A stretch of 64,000 nt of DNA, taken from Micromonospora gifhornensis. GTDB taxonomy: Bacteria > Actinomycetota > Actinomycetes > Mycobacteriales > Micromonosporaceae. A program made the position numbers and the translations under genes. The stretch covers positions 156,025 to 220,024 of the forward strand of contig NZ_BOPA01000003.1 of the NCBI RefSeq assembly GCF_016863515.1. The letters are read 5' to 3'. This document shows positions 10,330 to 21,471 of the stretch, one piece after another. The notes below the pieces were generated by a model. The model was not told the origin of the DNA, did not search any database, and saw nothing but the letters and a program-made list of their open reading frames with translations. How positions within the stretch are numbered: the stretch's first letter is position 1; the number at the start of each line of letters is the position of its first letter.

Positions 10330-13300
10330 GTGGCCTTTGCGTACCCACACCGCCCCCAGCCGGCACCGCAACACCCCCAGGTGACGTCCCCCGCCGGCCT
10401 CTACGACGCCGCCCACGAGCACGACGCCTGCGGTGTTGCCTTCGTGGCCGACCTGCACGGTCGACGCTCCCATACGGTGGTCGCCAACGGTCTCGGCGCC
10501 CTGTGCCGGCTGGACCACCGGGGTGCCCGCGGTGCGGAACCGAACACCGGTGACGGCGCCGGCATCATGATCCAGGTGCCGGACGCGTTCCTGCGCGCGG
10601 TGGTGGACTTCCCGCTGCCTGCGGCCGGCGAGTACGCCACCGGCCTGGTCTTCCTGCCCGACGACGATGCCGGCGAGGCCCGCGCCCGCCAGGTCGTCGA
10701 GAAGTACGCCCTGGTCGAGGGGGCGGAGCTGCTCGGCTGGCGGGACGTGCCGGTCGATCCGTCCGACCTCGGCGCCACGGCGCTGGCGGCGATGCCCCGG
10801 GTGCGGCAGCTGTTCCTCGCCGCCCGCCGGCTCACCGACACCCCGGCCGGCCCGGCCGGTTCCCCGCTGCGCGGTCTTGAGCTGGAACGGGTCGCCTTCT
10901 GCGTACGCAAGCAGGCCGAGCGGGAGTCCGCCGAGCGTGGCGTGCCGGCGTACTTCCCGTCGCTGTCCGGGCGGACCATGGTCTACAAGGGCATGCTCAC
11001 CCCGGACCAGCTGCCCGCCTTCTACCCGGACCTGACCGACGAGCGGGTGGACAGCGCCATCGCCCTGGTGCACTCGCGCTTCTCCACGAACACGTTCCCG
11101 TCCTGGCCGCTGGCTCACCCGTACCGGTTCATCGCCCACAATGGTGAGATCAACACGATCCGGGGCAACCGGAACTGGATGCAGGCCCGCGAGGCGCTGC
11201 TGCGCACCCCGGAACTGTCCGGCAACATCCGTCGGGTCTTCCCGATCTGCACCCCCGCCGCCTCCGACTCGGCCAACTTCGACGAGGTCCTGGAGCTGCT
11301 GCACCTGGCCGGGCGGAGCCTGCCGCACGCGGTGCTGATGATGATCCCGGAGGCGTGGGAGAACGACCCGGACATGGCCGCCGACAAGCGCGCCTTCTAC
11401 CGGTTCCACGCCAGCCTGATGGAGCCCTGGGACGGGCCGGCCTCGGTCGCCTTCACCGACGGCGAGATCGTCGGCGCGGTGCTCGACCGCAACGGTCTGC
11501 GGCCGGGCCGCTGGTGGCAGACCGCCGACGGCCTCGTCGTGCTGGGCAGCGAGGCGGGCGTACTCGACCTCGACCCGGCCACCGTGGTCGCCAAGGGTCG
11601 CCTCCAGCCCGGCAAGATGTTCCTTGTCGACACCACCGCCGGTCGGATCGTGCACGACGACGAGATCAAGACCGAGTTGGCCGCCGCCCAGCCGTACGCC
11701 GACTGGCTGCACGCCGGGCTGATCGAGATGGACGACCTGCCGGCCCGCGAGCACCAGGTCTACACCCATGATTCGGTACGCCGCCGTCAGCTGACCTTCG
11801 GTTACACCGAGGAGGAGCTGAAGATCCTGCTCGCTCCGATGGCCCGTACCGGCGCGGAGCCGATCGGCTCGATGGGCACCGACACCCCGATCGCCCCGCT
11901 GTCCACCCGGCCCCGGTTGCTCTACGACTACTTCCACCAGCTCTTCGCCCAGGTCACCAACCCGCCGCTGGACGCCATCCGGGAAGAGTTGGTGACCAGC
12001 CTGGCCATGACCATCGGCCCGGAAGGCAACCTGCTCGACCCGGGTCCGGCGAGCTGCCGGCAGATCGTGCTGCCCTACCCGGTGATCGACAACGACGAGC
12101 TGGCCAAGATCCTCAGCATCGACGAGGACGGCGACCTGCCCGGCTTCAAAGCGGTACGGGTCTCCGGGCTCTACCGCATCCGCGACGGCGGGGCCGGGAT
12201 CAAGGCCCGGCTGACCGAGATCTGCCGGCACGTCTCCGAGGCGATCGAGGACGGCGTACGCATCCTGGTGCTCTCCGACCGGGACTCCAACGCGGACCTG
12301 GCCCCGATCCCGTCGCTGCTGCTCACCGCGGCGGTGCACCAGCACCTGGTCCGGGAGCAGACCCGCACCCAGGTCGCGCTGATCGTGGAGTCCGGCGACT
12401 GCCGCGAGGTGCACCACGCGGCGGTGCTGATCGGCTACGGCGCGGCGGCGGTCAACCCGTACCTGGCCTTCGAGTCGGTGGAGGACATGATCTCCACGGG
12501 CGCGTTGGCCGGGGTCGAGCCGCGGGCCGCGATCCGCAACTACGTCAAGGCGCTCGGCAAGGGCGTCCTGAAGATCATGTCGAAGATGGGCATCTCGACG
12601 GTGTCGTCGTACTGCGGTGCGCAGGTCTTCGAGGCGGTCGGGCTGGACACCCGCCTGATCGAGCGCTACTTCCGGGGCACCCCGAGCACGATCAGCGGCG
12701 TCGGTCTGGACGGCATCCACGCCGAGGTGGCGGCCCGGCACGCGCTGGCCTGGCCGGCGCCCGGCCTCACCGCCAGCGAGCGACTGCCGGTGGGCGGGGA
12801 GTACCAGTGGCGTCGCGAGGGCGAGCTGCACCTGTTCAACCCGGAGACGGTGTTCCTGCTCCAGCACGCCACCCGCAGCCGCCAGTACGACGTGTTCCGC
12901 AGCTACACCGCGAAGGTCGACGAGTTGGCCGCGAAGGCCGGGTCGCTGCGTGGGCTGTTCCGGCTGCGTACCGGCGAACTGCCGCCGGTGCCGATCGAGG
13001 AGGTCGAGCCGGCCAGCGAGATCGTCAAGCGGTTCGCCACCGGCGCCATGTCGTACGGGTCGATCTCGGCGGAGTCGCACGAGACCCTGGCGATCGCGAT
13101 GAACCGCCTCGGCGGCAAGTCCAACACCGGTGAGGGCGGCGAGGACGTCGACCGGCTGCACGACCCGCTGCGCCGCTCGTCGGTCAAGCAGATCGCCAGT
13201 GGCCGGTTCGGGGTGACGAGCGAATACCTGGTAAACGCCGACGACCTTCAGATCAAGATGGCGCAGGGCGCGAAGCCCGGCGAGGGTGGGCAGTTGCCCG

Positions 13301-15051
13301 GCAACAAGGTGTGGCCGTGGATCGCCCGGACCCGGCACGCCACCCCCGGCGTCGGCCTGATCTCGCCGCCGCCGCACCACGACATCTACTCCATCGAGGA
13401 CCTCGCCCAGCTGGTGCACGACCTCAAGTGCGTCAACCCGGCCGCCCGGGTGCACGTCAAGCTGGTCAGCGAGGTCGGCGTCGGCACGGTCGCCGCCGGG
13501 GTGGCCAAGCTCAAGGCCGACGTCATCCTGATCTCCGGCCACGACGGCGGTACCGGCGCGTCCCCGCTGAACTCGCTCAAGCACGCCGGCACCCCGTGGG
13601 AGCTGGGCCTGGCCGAGGCGCAGCAGACGCTGCTGCTCAACAAGCTGCGCGACCGGGTCACCGTGCAGGTCGACGGCCAGCTCAAGACCGGTCGGGACGT
13701 GATCGTCGCGGCGCTGCTGGGTGCCGAGGAGTTCGGCTTCGCCACCGCCCCGCTGATCGTCTCCGGCTGCATCATGATGCGGGTCTGTCACCTGGACACC
13801 TGTCCGGTCGGCATCGCCACCCAGAATCCGGTGCTGCGGGAGCGTTTCACCGGCAAGCCGGAGTTCGTGGAGAACTTCTTCCTGTTCCTCGCCGAGGAGA
13901 TCCGCGGCTACCTGGCCGAGCTGGGTCTGCGCAGCATCGACGAGGCGATCGGCCGCACCGAGCTGCTCGACGTGGCGCCGGCGATCGAGCACTGGAAGGC
14001 CGGCGGGCTCGACCTGCACCGGGTGCTGCACCTGCCGCAGCTGCCCGAGGGGGCGGTCCGTCGGGGCGTACGCGCTCAGGATCATGGCCTGGAGCTGGCG
14101 CTGGACAACCAGCTCATCGCGCTGGCGGAGCCGGCCCTGCACGGCGACGGCGAGCCCGTCCCGGTGCGGGCCGAGGTGACGATCCGCAACGAGCACCGCA
14201 GCGTCGGCGCGATGCTCGGTGGCGAGGTCACCCGCCGCTACGGCGGTGCCGGGCTGCCCACCGACACCATCGAGTTCACCCTGCGTGGCACGGCCGGGCA
14301 GTCCTTCGGGGCGTTCCTGCCCCGCGGGGTCACCCTGCGGTTGTACGGCGACGCCAACGACTACGTCGGCAAGGGACTCTCCGGTGGGCGGCTGATCGTC
14401 CGGCCGGCACCGACGTCGCCGTTCGTCGCCCCCGACGCCGCACCGGGTGGCCGTGCCGAGGACCAGATCATCGCCGGCAACACCATCCTGTACGGCGCCA
14501 CCGGCGGCGAGGTCTTCCTGCGCGGTCGGGTGGGGGAGCGGTTCGCGGTCCGCAACTCCGGTGCGGCAGCCGTCGTCGAGGGCGTCGGCGACCACGGCTG
14601 CGAGTACATGACCGGCGGCACGGTGGTGGTGCTCGGCGCGACCGGGCGCAACTTCGCCGCCGGCATGTCCGGCGGTACCGCCTTCGTCTGGAACCTCGAC
14701 CGGCGGCGGGTCAACACCGAACTGGTCGACCTGTCCACGCCCAGCGAGGCGGAGCGGGCCCGACTGCACGAACTGGTGCAGCGGCACTTCGCCGAGACCG
14801 ACTCGGCGGTCGCCGAACAGCTGCTCAAGCGCTGGCCGGAGGCGGTGGAAGAGTTCACCGCAGTGGTACCCCGGGACTACCGCCGGGTCATGGAGATCAT
14901 GCAGGCCGCCGAAGCTGCCGGCCAGGACGTCGACGACGCGGTGATGAGCGCCCTGGCGCCGCCAGCCGCGCCGCAACCGCAGCCGGCACCCGGTGAGGTG
15001 TCGCTGGCCCCCGTGAACCGGGTGGCCGCCCAGGAGGTGGCTCGTGCCTGA
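10330..15051 (+). CDS. gltB: Glutamate synthase large subunit
   Basis: Makes two glutamates from glutamine and 2-oxoglutarate together with GltD; central to ammonia assimilation. 1573 residues from GTG 10330, which is preceded by AGGAGG; an in-frame GTG at 10312 would add six residues. Domains in order: class II glutamine amidotransferase whose nucleophile is Cys34 (ACGVAF) after a propeptide that should be cleaved, a central domain, the FMN-binding synthase barrel ([18 protein letters not shown]), the 3Fe-4S cysteines in the [13 protein letters not shown] region, and the C-terminal beta-helix GXGXG domain. The stop overlaps gltD by eight bases. Confidence 0.97.
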   Translation: MAFAYPHRPQPAPQHPQVTSPAGLYDAAHEHDACGVAFVADLHGRRSHTVVANGLGALCRLDHRGARGAEPNTGDGAGIMIQVPDAFLRAVVDFPLPAAGEYATGLVFLPDDDAGEARARQVVEKYALVEGAELLGWRDVPVDPSDLGATALAAMPRVRQLFLAARRLTDTPAGPAGSPLRGLELERVAFCVRKQAERESAERGVPAYFPSLSGRTMVYKGMLTPDQLPAFYPDLTDERVDSAIALVHSRFSTNTFPSWPLAHPYRFIAHNGEINTIRGNRNWMQAREALLRTPELSGNIRRVFPICTPAASDSANFDEVLELLHLAGRSLPHAVLMMIPEAWENDPDMAADKRAFYRFHASLMEPWDGPASVAFTDGEIVGAVLDRNGLRPGRWWQTADGLVVLGSEAGVLDLDPATVVAKGRLQPGKMFLVDTTAGRIVHDDEIKTELAAAQPYADWLHAGLIEMDDLPAREHQVYTHDSVRRRQLTFGYTEEELKILLAPMARTGAEPIGSMGTDTPIAPLSTRPRLLYDYFHQLFAQVTNPPLDAIREELVTSLAMTIGPEGNLLDPGPASCRQIVLPYPVIDNDELAKILSIDEDGDLPGFKAVRVSGLYRIRDGGAGIKARLTEICRHVSEAIEDGVRILVLSDRDSNADLAPIPSLLLTAAVHQHLVREQTRTQVALIVESGDCREVHHAAVLIGYGAAAVNPYLAFESVEDMISTGALAGVEPRAAIRNYVKALGKGVLKIMSKMGISTVSSYCGAQVFEAVGLDTRLIERYFRGTPSTISGVGLDGIHAEVAARHALAWPAPGLTASERLPVGGEYQWRREGELHLFNPETVFLLQHATRSRQYDVFRSYTAKVDELAAKAGSLRGLFRLRTGELPPVPIEEVEPASEIVKRFATGAMSYGSISAESHETLAIAMNRLGGKSNTGEGGEDVDRLHDPLRRSSVKQIASGRFGVTSEYLVNADDLQIKMAQGAKPGEGGQLPGNKVWPWIARTRHATPGVGLISPPPHHDIYSIEDLAQLVHDLKCVNPAARVHVKLVSEVGVGTVAAGVAKLKADVILISGHDGGTGASPLNSLKHAGTPWELGLAEAQQTLLLNKLRDRVTVQVDGQLKTGRDVIVAALLGAEEFGFATAPLIVSGCIMMRVCHLDTCPVGIATQNPVLRERFTGKPEFVENFFLFLAEEIRGYLAELGLRSIDEAIGRTELLDVAPAIEHWKAGGLDLHRVLHLPQLPEGAVRRGVRAQDHGLELALDNQLIALAEPALHGDGEPVPVRAEVTIRNEHRSVGAMLGGEVTRRYGGAGLPTDTIEFTLRGTAGQSFGAFLPRGVTLRLYGDANDYVGKGLSGGRLIVRPAPTSPFVAPDAAPGGRAEDQIIAGNTILYGATGGEVFLRGRVGERFAVRNSGAAAVVEGVGDHGCEYMTGGTVVVLGATGRNFAAGMSGGTAFVWNLDRRRVNTELVDLSTPSEAERARLHELVQRHFAETDSAVAEQLLKRWPEAVEEFTAVVPRDYRRVMEIMQAAEAAGQDVDDAVMSALAPPAAPQPQPAPGEVSLAPVNRVAAQEVARA

Positions 15052-16552
15052 CCCGAACGGTTTCCTGCGCTACCCCCGCCGGGTGCCGGCGCGCCGGCCG
15101 GTGCCGGTGCGCATCAGCGACTGGCGGGAGGTCTATCCGCCGGCCGGTGAGGAGCTGATCCGCGAGCAGGCGGCCCGGTGCATGGACTGCGGCATCCCCT
15201 TCTGCCACAGCGACACCGCCGGTTGCCCGCTGGCGAACCGGATCCCGGACTGGAACGACCTGGTCCGCACCGGCAACTGGGACGCGGCGGTGGAGTCGTT
15301 GCACGCCACAAACAACTTCCCCGAGTTCACCGGTCGGCTCTGCCCGGCGCCCTGCGAGGCGGCGTGCGTGCTCGGCATCGCCGGGGGTGACCCGGTGACC
15401 ATCAAGCAGGTCGAGGTGGAGATCGCCGACGCCGCGGTGGCCCGGGGGCTGACCCCGCGTCCGGTGCCGCCGCCGACCGGGCGGTCCGTCGCCGTGGTCG
15501 GTTCCGGCCCGGCCGGGCTCGCCGCCGCGCAGCAACTGGCCCGCGCCGGGCACGCCGTCACCGTGTACGAGCGCGACGACGCGATCGGTGGCCTGCTGCG
15601 GTACGGCATCCCCGACTTCAAGCTGGAGAAGCGGCACATCGACACCCGGCTGGCCCAGCTCACCGCCGAAGGGGTGCAGTTCCGTACCGGGGTGAACGTC
15701 GGCGTCGACATCACCGCCGAGCAGTTGCGTGAGCAGCACGACGCGGTGTTGCTGGCCTGCGGGGCGTTGCAGGGCCGCGAGACCGACACCCCGGGCCGGC
15801 AGCTGCGGGGCGTACACCAGGCGATGGCGCATCTGGTGGCGGCGAACCGGGTGGTGGCCGCGGCCGGTGAGGGGCGGCCCGCCCTGGCCGTCCTGGCCGA
15901 CGGTACGCCGATCGACGCGGCCGACAAGCACGTCGTCATCATCGGCGGCGGCGACACCGCGGCGGACTGCCTCGGAGTGGCCCACCGCCAAGGCGCGGCC
16001 GGCGTACACCAGCTCGACCTGTACCCGCAGCCACCTCGGGCCCGCGACGAGGCGCGCGATCCGTGGCCGACCTGGCCGTGGATCCTGCGCGAGTACGCCG
16101 CCCACGAGGAGGGCGGCGAGCGGGTCTTCGCGGTGGCGGTGCAGGAGTTCGTCGACGACGGCACCGGCGCGGTCCGGGCGGTACGCATCGCCGAGGTGAC
16201 AGTCGAGAAGCGCGACGGTCGGCGGATCCTCACCGTCGTGCCGGGCACCGAGCGGGAATTGCCCGCCGACCTGGTGCTGCTGGCGATCGGCTTCGAGGGC
16301 ACCGAGGAACAGCCGCTGCTGGCGCAGTTCGGGCTCGCCCGCAACGCCCGGGGCGCGATCGACTCGCGGGCCGACTGGCAGACCGGGTCCGACGGCGTCT
16401 TCGTCGCCGGTGACATGCACCGGGGGGCCTCGCTGATCGTGTGGGCGATCGCCGAGGGCCGGGCCGCCGCTGCGGCGATCCACACCTACCTCGGCGGGGT
16501 GGGCGCGCTTCCTGCGCCCGTGCACGCCGCCTCCCGCCCACTCGCGGTGTAA
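15044..16552 (+). CDS. gltD: Glutamate synthase small subunit
   Basis: NADPH-dependent flavoprotein that feeds electrons to GltB. 502 residues: N-terminal cysteine clusters for two 4Fe-4S centres (CMDCGIPFC and CPAPCEAAC), an FAD Rossmann motif [12 protein letters not shown] near 150, and an NADPH motif [11 protein letters not shown] near 305. It starts with a GTG inside the end of gltB, so translation is coupled. Length is standard. A strong hairpin at 16609 ends the operon. Confidence 0.97.
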   Translation: MPDPNGFLRYPRRVPARRPVPVRISDWREVYPPAGEELIREQAARCMDCGIPFCHSDTAGCPLANRIPDWNDLVRTGNWDAAVESLHATNNFPEFTGRLCPAPCEAACVLGIAGGDPVTIKQVEVEIADAAVARGLTPRPVPPPTGRSVAVVGSGPAGLAAAQQLARAGHAVTVYERDDAIGGLLRYGIPDFKLEKRHIDTRLAQLTAEGVQFRTGVNVGVDITAEQLREQHDAVLLACGALQGRETDTPGRQLRGVHQAMAHLVAANRVVAAAGEGRPALAVLADGTPIDAADKHVVIIGGGDTAADCLGVAHRQGAAGVHQLDLYPQPPRARDEARDPWPTWPWILREYAAHEEGGERVFAVAVQEFVDDGTGAVRAVRIAEVTVEKRDGRRILTVVPGTERELPADLVLLAIGFEGTEEQPLLAQFGLARNARGAIDSRADWQTGSDGVFVAGDMHRGASLIVWAIAEGRAAAAAIHTYLGGVGALPAPVHAASRPLAV

Positions 16553-16602
16553 GGAAGGGCCCCCTTTTAACGTCTCGTGTAGAGCAGGGGTCCCCTGTTA
16601 AC
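16553..16602. repeat. Tandem GGGCCCC/TTAAC intergenic motif
   Basis: Two related units directly after gltD, AGGGCCCCCTTTTAAC and AGGGGTCCCCTGTTAAC, each with a small palindromic GC core. I recall motifs of this shape as common between genes in Micromonospora and Salinispora; the genome-wide count was not checked. Confidence 0.6.
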
Positions 16603-16608
16603 AGCACA

Positions 16609-16646
16609 CGGCACCCGCCTGACCGGTACCGATCAGGCGGGTGCCG
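16609..16646 (+). terminator. Hairpin terminator of gltBD
   Basis: A perfect 14-base-pair stem (CGGCACCCGCCTGA with its complement) around a 10-base loop. No U-tract follows, as is usual in actinobacteria. Confidence 0.8.
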
Positions 16647-16674
16647 CACTATTCCCTTCATCGGCATGTTTCGA

Positions 16675-16680
16675 TAGCAT
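16675..16680 (+). promoter_or_regulatory. -10 hexamer of the esterase gene
   Basis: TAGCAT with a weak TTCCCT box 17 bases upstream. It would give a leader of about 70 bases before ATG 16755. Confidence 0.45.
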
Positions 16681-16754
16681 TACCGCCCAGTAACAACCCT
16701 TGGCCACGCGCGCGGTTCTCGGGCTCCACCACCACCCCCCTGTGGAGGTCCGCC

Positions 16755-17558
16755 ATGCCCCACCGTCCGCTGGCCCGCGCCCTGGCCGCGCTGGTCGCCC
16801 TCGCCACCGCCACCCTCGGCGCGCTGGCCGTCCCCGCCGCCGCCCAGGCAGCCGCCGCACCCATCCACTACGTCGCCCTCGGTGACTCGTACTCCTCCGG
16901 CGTCGGCGCCGGCCCGTACGACCTGTCCACCTGCCTGCGCAGCCAGAAGTCGTACGCCCCGCTGTGGGCCGCCGCCAACAACGTGGCCAGCTTCCGCTTC
17001 CCCGCCTGCGGCGGCGCGGTCACCGCCGACGTGCTCAACAACCAGCTCAGCTCGCTGAGCAGCACCACCACCATGGTCACCATCACCATCGGCGGCAACG
17101 ACGCCGGGTTCGCCGACGTGATGACCAGTTGCCGCTTCGGCAGCACCTCCAACTGCACAAACGCGGTCAACGAGGCGAAGGCCTTCGCCACCGGCACGCT
17201 CCCGGCCCGGCTGGACCGCACCTACGCCGCCATCCGCGACCGGGCCCCCAACGCCCGGCTGATCGTGCTCGGCTACCCGCGTCTGTTCGAGACCGGCTCC
17301 TGTGGCCTGCTGGCGATGAGCAGCCAGAAGCGCATTCTGCTCAACGAGGCCGCCGACGTGCTCGCCCAGGTGACCGCCGACCGGGCCGCCGCGGCCGGCG
17401 CCACCTTCGCCGACACCCGGCCCACCTTCGCCGGTCACGGCGTCTGCGCCGCCCAGCCGTGGATCCGCGACGTCACCGGCGTCATCGAGGCGTACCACCC
17501 GAACGCCGACGGCTACCGCCACGGCTACCTGCCGGCGCTCAACGCCGTCACCGGCTGA
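16755..17558 (+). CDS. Secreted SGNH-type esterase/lipase
   Basis: A 267-residue exported hydrolase. Residues 1-35 are a Sec signal peptide with an Ala-rich end (AAAQAAAAP). The mature part has the GDSL block ALGDSYSSG with nucleophile Ser45, the GGND oxyanion motif near 115, several cysteines likely to form disulfides, and the catalytic His in YHPNADGY near 245. This matches the extracellular SGNH esterases of streptomycetes. The ATG has a GGAGG site seven bases upstream. It is monocistronic. Confidence 0.92.
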   Translation: MPHRPLARALAALVALATATLGALAVPAAAQAAAAPIHYVALGDSYSSGVGAGPYDLSTCLRSQKSYAPLWAAANNVASFRFPACGGAVTADVLNNQLSSLSSTTTMVTITIGGNDAGFADVMTSCRFGSTSNCTNAVNEAKAFATGTLPARLDRTYAAIRDRAPNARLIVLGYPRLFETGSCGLLAMSSQKRILLNEAADVLAQVTADRAAAAGATFADTRPTFAGHGVCAAQPWIRDVTGVIEAYHPNADGYRHGYLPALNAVTG

Positions 17559-17671
17559 CCGCCCACCCACGACGGCCGGCGGTACGCACCCGCGTACCGC
17601 CGGCCGACGTCGATCCACGGTGGAGCCGACACGTCCGGGTGCGGACACGTGCCCGCCTCGCCGCGGTCCGT

Positions 17672-17677
17672 TAGGGT
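17672..17677 (+). promoter_or_regulatory. -10 hexamer of the FtsK-like cluster
   Basis: TAGGGT 38 bases before the TTG start at 17715. It lies inside a longer open frame starting at 17649, which argues against that upstream start. Confidence 0.45.
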
Positions 17678-17714
17678 TTCACCGACCAGACGGCCGTCGG
17701 CGGAGGGGCAGACG

Positions 17715-20249
17715 TTGGGCAGGCTCGCGTCGGCGTACGGGCAGGCGAACGCCGCACACCGGGCCGCCCGGGCCCACCTCGATGTCGCTCGGAACGCGCT
17801 GAACCAGAGCACACCGACCGCCCCGACGGTCGACCCCGACCTGCTGGCCCTGCTGGCCCGGGTCGGGGGCACCCTGGCCACCCCGACGCCGGGCACCCCA
17901 CTGGCCGGACAACCGGTGCCGGTACGCCTCGGCGAGGCGGTCACCGATGGTGGCGGCTTCCCCGTCCTGGTGCCCCTCGGCGCCGGACATCATCTCGCCG
18001 TCGACACCGACGCCCGCGACCCGGCCGTGGCCGCACTGCTGCGCGCGGTCGTGCTGCGCCTGCTCGCCACCGCCGCACCCGGCGGCGTCCGGGTCGCCGG
18101 GTGCGACAGCGCCGCCCTCGGCGCCACCTTCGGTCCACTGCGACCCCTGCTCGACGCCGGCGTCATCGACCCACCGGCCACCACCGAGCCGGAGGTCGCC
18201 GCACTGCTCGACGCCGCCGAACAGCACGCGCGTACCGCCCGGCAGGCCGACCGGCCGGACCAGGAACTGCTGGTGCTGGTCGCCGCGTCGGTGCCGTCGC
18301 CACGCGACGCCGCCCGGCTCGCCGCGCTCACCCACGCCGGGCCGGCCGCTGCCGTCTGCGTCCTGCTCGCCGGCTGGCGGGCGGCCGGTCCGGGCGAGCC
18401 GGCGCCGCCGCTGGGCGCCACCACCGTGCTCCGGATGATCAACGGGTACGCCCGCGTCGGCGACCCGCCGCACGCCCCGTTCAGCGCCGACGGCAGCGGC
18501 CTGGCCGTCCCGGTACGGCTCGACGGTGACCCGCCACCGGCCTCGGTCGCGGCGCTGGCCGCCCACCTCGGCGAGGCCGCCCGCCGGGGCGCGACGATCG
18601 GCTTCGCCGACCTGCTGCCGCCGCGACGATGGGCTGACTCGGCCCGCGCCGGACTGCGTACCGTGGTCGGTCGGGCCGGCCGCGAACCGTTCACCATCGC
18701 CTTCGACGACGCCACCCCGCACTGGCTGGTCGGCGGGCGTACCGGCGCCGGCAAGACGGTGTTCCTCCTCGACGTGCTGTACGGGCTGGCCGCCCGCTAC
18801 GCCCCGAGCGAGTTGCAGCTCTACCTGCTCGACTTCAAGGAGGGGGTGAGCTTCACCGAGTTCGTCCCCACCGGCCGCGACCCGTCCTGGCTGCCGCACG
18901 CCCGCGCCGTCGGCATCGAGAGCGACCGCGAGTACGGCGTGGCCGTGCTGCGGGAACTGCGCCGCGAACTGCAGCGGCGGGCCACCGCGCTGAAACGTCA
19001 CGGCGTCACCAAACTGGCCGACCTGCCCGCCGACACCACCGTGCCACGGATCATCGCCATGATCGACGAGTTCCAGGTGCTGCTCGCCGGCAACGACCCG
19101 ATCTCCCGCGAGTCGGTGGACCTGCTGGAGGAGTTGGCCCGCAAGGGCCGCTCGTACGGCGTACACCTGGTGCTGGCCAGCCAGAGCACGACGGGCATCG
19201 AGGCGCTCTACGGCCGTGCCGAGGCGGTCTTCGGGCAGTTCGCGTTGCGGGTGGCGCTGCCCGGCGGCGGGGGAGTGCTCGACCCGCTCAACGACGCCGC
19301 GGCCACCCTGCCGGTCGGCTCGGCCGTGATCAACACCGCCGCCGGGGTGGCCGGCGCGAACACGGTGATCCGCTTCCCCGACGCCTACGCCGCCGCCGAC
19401 GAGTTGACCCGCCTGCGGCACGAGCTGTGGCAGGCCCGCCCGTCGGACGCCCGGCCACCGTCGGTGTTCCGGGGCTACGAGACCGCCCGCGTCGAGGACG
19501 ACGCCACCTTCACCGGCCTGCGCCCCGGCGGCCGGCGACCCCTGGCCCTGGTCGGCCGTACCGTCGACGTGGACGGCACCAGCGCCCTGTTCATCATGGA
19601 CACCGCCCCCGGCCGCCACCTGGCCGTGGTGGGCACCTCCGCCGCCGGTGCCGAGGTGCTGCGCGCCGCCACCCTGAGCCTGGCCCGGCAGCACACCCCC
19701 GGCGAGGTGACCTTCCTGCTCGCCCCACTGGTCGCCGCCGCCGACCCGGCGGCCGACGACACCGCCGCCACGCTGACCGCCGCCGGCCACCCGGTGGTAC
19801 GCCTCGACGCCACCGCCCTGCGCCGGCACCTCGCCGCCGGCTCGACCGACTCTGTGGACCCGCCGGGGCGTAGCTATCTGGTGGTGTTCGGGATGGACGC
19901 CGCGGCCGGGCTGCTCGCCGAGACCGATCCGGCGACCTTCCGTTCCGGCCACGACGACCTGCGGACCCTGCTGCGCCAGGGCCCCGGCCACGGGGTGCAC
20001 CTGCTCGGCTGGTGGCGTGGGCTGCGCCGGCTCGCCGACGACCTCGGCGGTACCCAGAACCGCGACGACGTCGCCTGCCTGGTCGCGCTGAACGTGCCCG
20101 GCGCCGACCTCGGCCTGCACCTCGGGGTGCACGACCTGGCGTACACGCCCCGAGCCGACCGAGCCCTGCTTGTCGACCGGCACGACCAACGGATCCGGCT
20201 GATCGTGCCGTTCGCCCGCGACGGGCACACCGCCGAAGGGCAGGAGTGA
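17715..20249 (+). CDS. FtsK/SpoIIIE-type ATPase with a second, degenerate ATPase module
   Basis: 844 residues. Residues 1-30 look like a helical segment and 60-300 an Ala-rich region. The first FtsK-type module has an intact Walker A GGRTGAGKT at 340-348, a Walker B ending in Asp451-Glu452 (AMIDEF) and the sensor LVLASQST. A second fold near 640 keeps VVGTSAAGAEVL where Walker A should be but has lost GKT, so it cannot bind ATP normally. This intact-plus-degenerate order recalls EccC of type VII secretion and differs from DNA-pumping FtsK, since no membrane anchor or gamma domain is seen. The start is a TTG with GGAGGGG six bases upstream. It is the first gene of a likely four-gene unit. Confidence 0.8.
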   Translation: MGRLASAYGQANAAHRAARAHLDVARNALNQSTPTAPTVDPDLLALLARVGGTLATPTPGTPLAGQPVPVRLGEAVTDGGGFPVLVPLGAGHHLAVDTDARDPAVAALLRAVVLRLLATAAPGGVRVAGCDSAALGATFGPLRPLLDAGVIDPPATTEPEVAALLDAAEQHARTARQADRPDQELLVLVAASVPSPRDAARLAALTHAGPAAAVCVLLAGWRAAGPGEPAPPLGATTVLRMINGYARVGDPPHAPFSADGSGLAVPVRLDGDPPPASVAALAAHLGEAARRGATIGFADLLPPRRWADSARAGLRTVVGRAGREPFTIAFDDATPHWLVGGRTGAGKTVFLLDVLYGLAARYAPSELQLYLLDFKEGVSFTEFVPTGRDPSWLPHARAVGIESDREYGVAVLRELRRELQRRATALKRHGVTKLADLPADTTVPRIIAMIDEFQVLLAGNDPISRESVDLLEELARKGRSYGVHLVLASQSTTGIEALYGRAEAVFGQFALRVALPGGGGVLDPLNDAAATLPVGSAVINTAAGVAGANTVIRFPDAYAAADELTRLRHELWQARPSDARPPSVFRGYETARVEDDATFTGLRPGGRRPLALVGRTVDVDGTSALFIMDTAPGRHLAVVGTSAAGAEVLRAATLSLARQHTPGEVTFLLAPLVAAADPAADDTAATLTAAGHPVVRLDATALRRHLAAGSTDSVDPPGRSYLVVFGMDAAAGLLAETDPATFRSGHDDLRTLLRQGPGHGVHLLGWWRGLRRLADDLGGTQNRDDVACLVALNVPGADLGLHLGVHDLAYTPRADRALLVDRHDQRIRLIVPFARDGHTAEGQE

Positions 20250-20251
20250 AC

Positions 20252-21316
20252 GTGTCCACCTTCGACGAGTACGCCGCGCTGGTCCGTCACCTGTCGACGC
20301 AGCAGCGCGCCAGCGAGCAGGGTGTCGCCGCCGACGAGCAGCGGCGACGGGATCTCGGCGCGACCGTGGAATACCTGGATCGTCGACTGCTCGCCCAGGG
20401 GCAGCGCCTCGACCAACTCGGCCGCACCATCGGCGTCATCTCCCCGCCCCCCGGCCCACCGTTCACGGCGCCCGCCTCCGGCCCACCAGCCACCGCGCCA
20501 GCCTCTGGCCCGCCGGTCACCGCGCCCGCCTCCGGTCCGCCAGCCACCGCGCCCGCCTCTGGCCCGCCGGTCACCGCGCCCGCCTCCGGTCCGTCGGGCA
20601 CCGCGCCCGCCTCCGGTCCGCCAGCCACCGCGCCAGCCTCCGGCCTGCCGGTCGCCACGCCCATCTCCGGTCCGCCGAGGCCACCCGGCGTGCCCACCTC
20701 CGGGCCGCCTGGGCCGCCCGGTCGCGCGGGGGCGGGTGGCTCGCTACCGGGGACGGGGTGGGACGGCGGCGCAGCCGCCGCGCCGGGGCGGTCGGGTGTC
20801 GGGGCGTACCCCCAGGTGGGTGTGGGGGAGGCGGAGCGGGCGTTGCCGGTGGCGGTGAGCGCGACGGCGGCCGGGGTGCCCGGGCAGCGGGCCGCGGAGA
20901 TCGATGCGGCGACGGAGCTGGAGCTGGCCCGGCGGTGGGCCGACGAGGCCGACCGGTACGCGCAGCAGACGGAGGTGCTCGCCCAGCGGCCGGCGCTGCT
21001 GCCGAGCTGGTCGCCGATGGCTCGGGCGATCGCCGTCTACCTCGCGTTCGCCGCCGTGTCGGTGCTGATCATGCTGGTCATGGTGCTCGCCTCCGGAGTC
21101 GGCGTGGTCGGCGGATGGACGTTGTTCTCCTGGATGTGTGCCGGCCTGCCCGCCGCCTCGCTGATCGGTGGCTGGCTGGTGCTCGGCCGCTGGGGTCGGC
21201 CTGCCGTCGGCGCGATGACCGCACCCCGCTACCCGGTGATCGGCTTCCTGCTCTGCTTCCTCGCCGTCCCGCTCGCCTACTGCGGCTACCTCGTCCTGAT
21301 CCGGACCCTGCGCTGA
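20252..21316 (+). CDS. Membrane protein with proline-rich repeat linker
   Basis: 354 residues, no family recognised. Residues 1-65 are a charged helical head likely to form a coiled coil (LSTQQRASEQG). Residues 70-150 are a low-complexity linker of a nine-residue repeat, TAPASGPPA. Residues 210-245 are a second helical stretch. Four hydrophobic segments fill the C-terminus (about 260-350), so the head and linker probably face the cytoplasm. The start is GTG 20252, six bases after AGGA; GTG 20246 overlapping the upstream stop is possible. It is tightly linked to the FtsK-like gene, suggesting a membrane partner. Confidence 0.75.
   Translation: MSTFDEYAALVRHLSTQQRASEQGVAADEQRRRDLGATVEYLDRRLLAQGQRLDQLGRTIGVISPPPGPPFTAPASGPPATAPASGPPVTAPASGPPATAPASGPPVTAPASGPSGTAPASGPPATAPASGLPVATPISGPPRPPGVPTSGPPGPPGRAGAGGSLPGTGWDGGAAAAPGRSGVGAYPQVGVGEAERALPVAVSATAAGVPGQRAAEIDAATELELARRWADEADRYAQQTEVLAQRPALLPSWSPMARAIAVYLAFAAVSVLIMLVMVLASGVGVVGGWTLFSWMCAGLPAASLIGGWLVLGRWGRPAVGAMTAPRYPVIGFLLCFLAVPLAYCGYLVLIRTLR
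20461..20690 (+). repeat. 27-base coding minisatellite
   Basis: About seven to eight copies of a 27-base unit encoding TAPASGPPA, in frame inside the membrane protein gene. The copies differ by a few bases. Copy number probably varies between strains without breaking the frame. Confidence 0.8.
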
Positions 21317-21322
21317 GTCCGT

Positions 21323-21376
21323 CGAGATCTTGGAACGCCAGCGCCCCTCTGGGGGCACTTTCGTACCAAGGTCTCG
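21323..21376. terminator. Imperfect hairpin between cluster genes
   Basis: Outer arms CGAGATCTTGG and CCAAGGTCTCG pair over 10 of 11 bases, and GCCCCTC/GGGGGC pairs inside. It lies just after the membrane protein gene and 95 bases before the next small gene. It could be an attenuating terminator or another repeat-family member. Confidence 0.5.
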
Positions 21377-21471
21377 GCGGAGGTTCAGGGTGTCGCGGCG
21401 GGTGCGGGAGTCTCGTAGGCTCCTCTGTGGTTGCTCGTGTGGTGGTTGAGGGTCAGGTGGGGGGAGGGCTT

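Noticed and set aside
10261..14976. A 1571-codon open frame on the minus strand opposite gltB
   Set aside because: It is the shadow of gltB in very GC-rich DNA; Gly/Arg/Val-rich composition, no domain, and the plus strand is certain.
17649..17714. Upstream start of the FtsK-like gene at 17649
   Set aside because: A -10 box lies inside this stretch and a ribosome site precedes TTG 17715.
20461..20690. CRISPR-like 27-base repeats
   Set aside because: The units are directly adjacent with no spacers and lie in frame in a coding gene.
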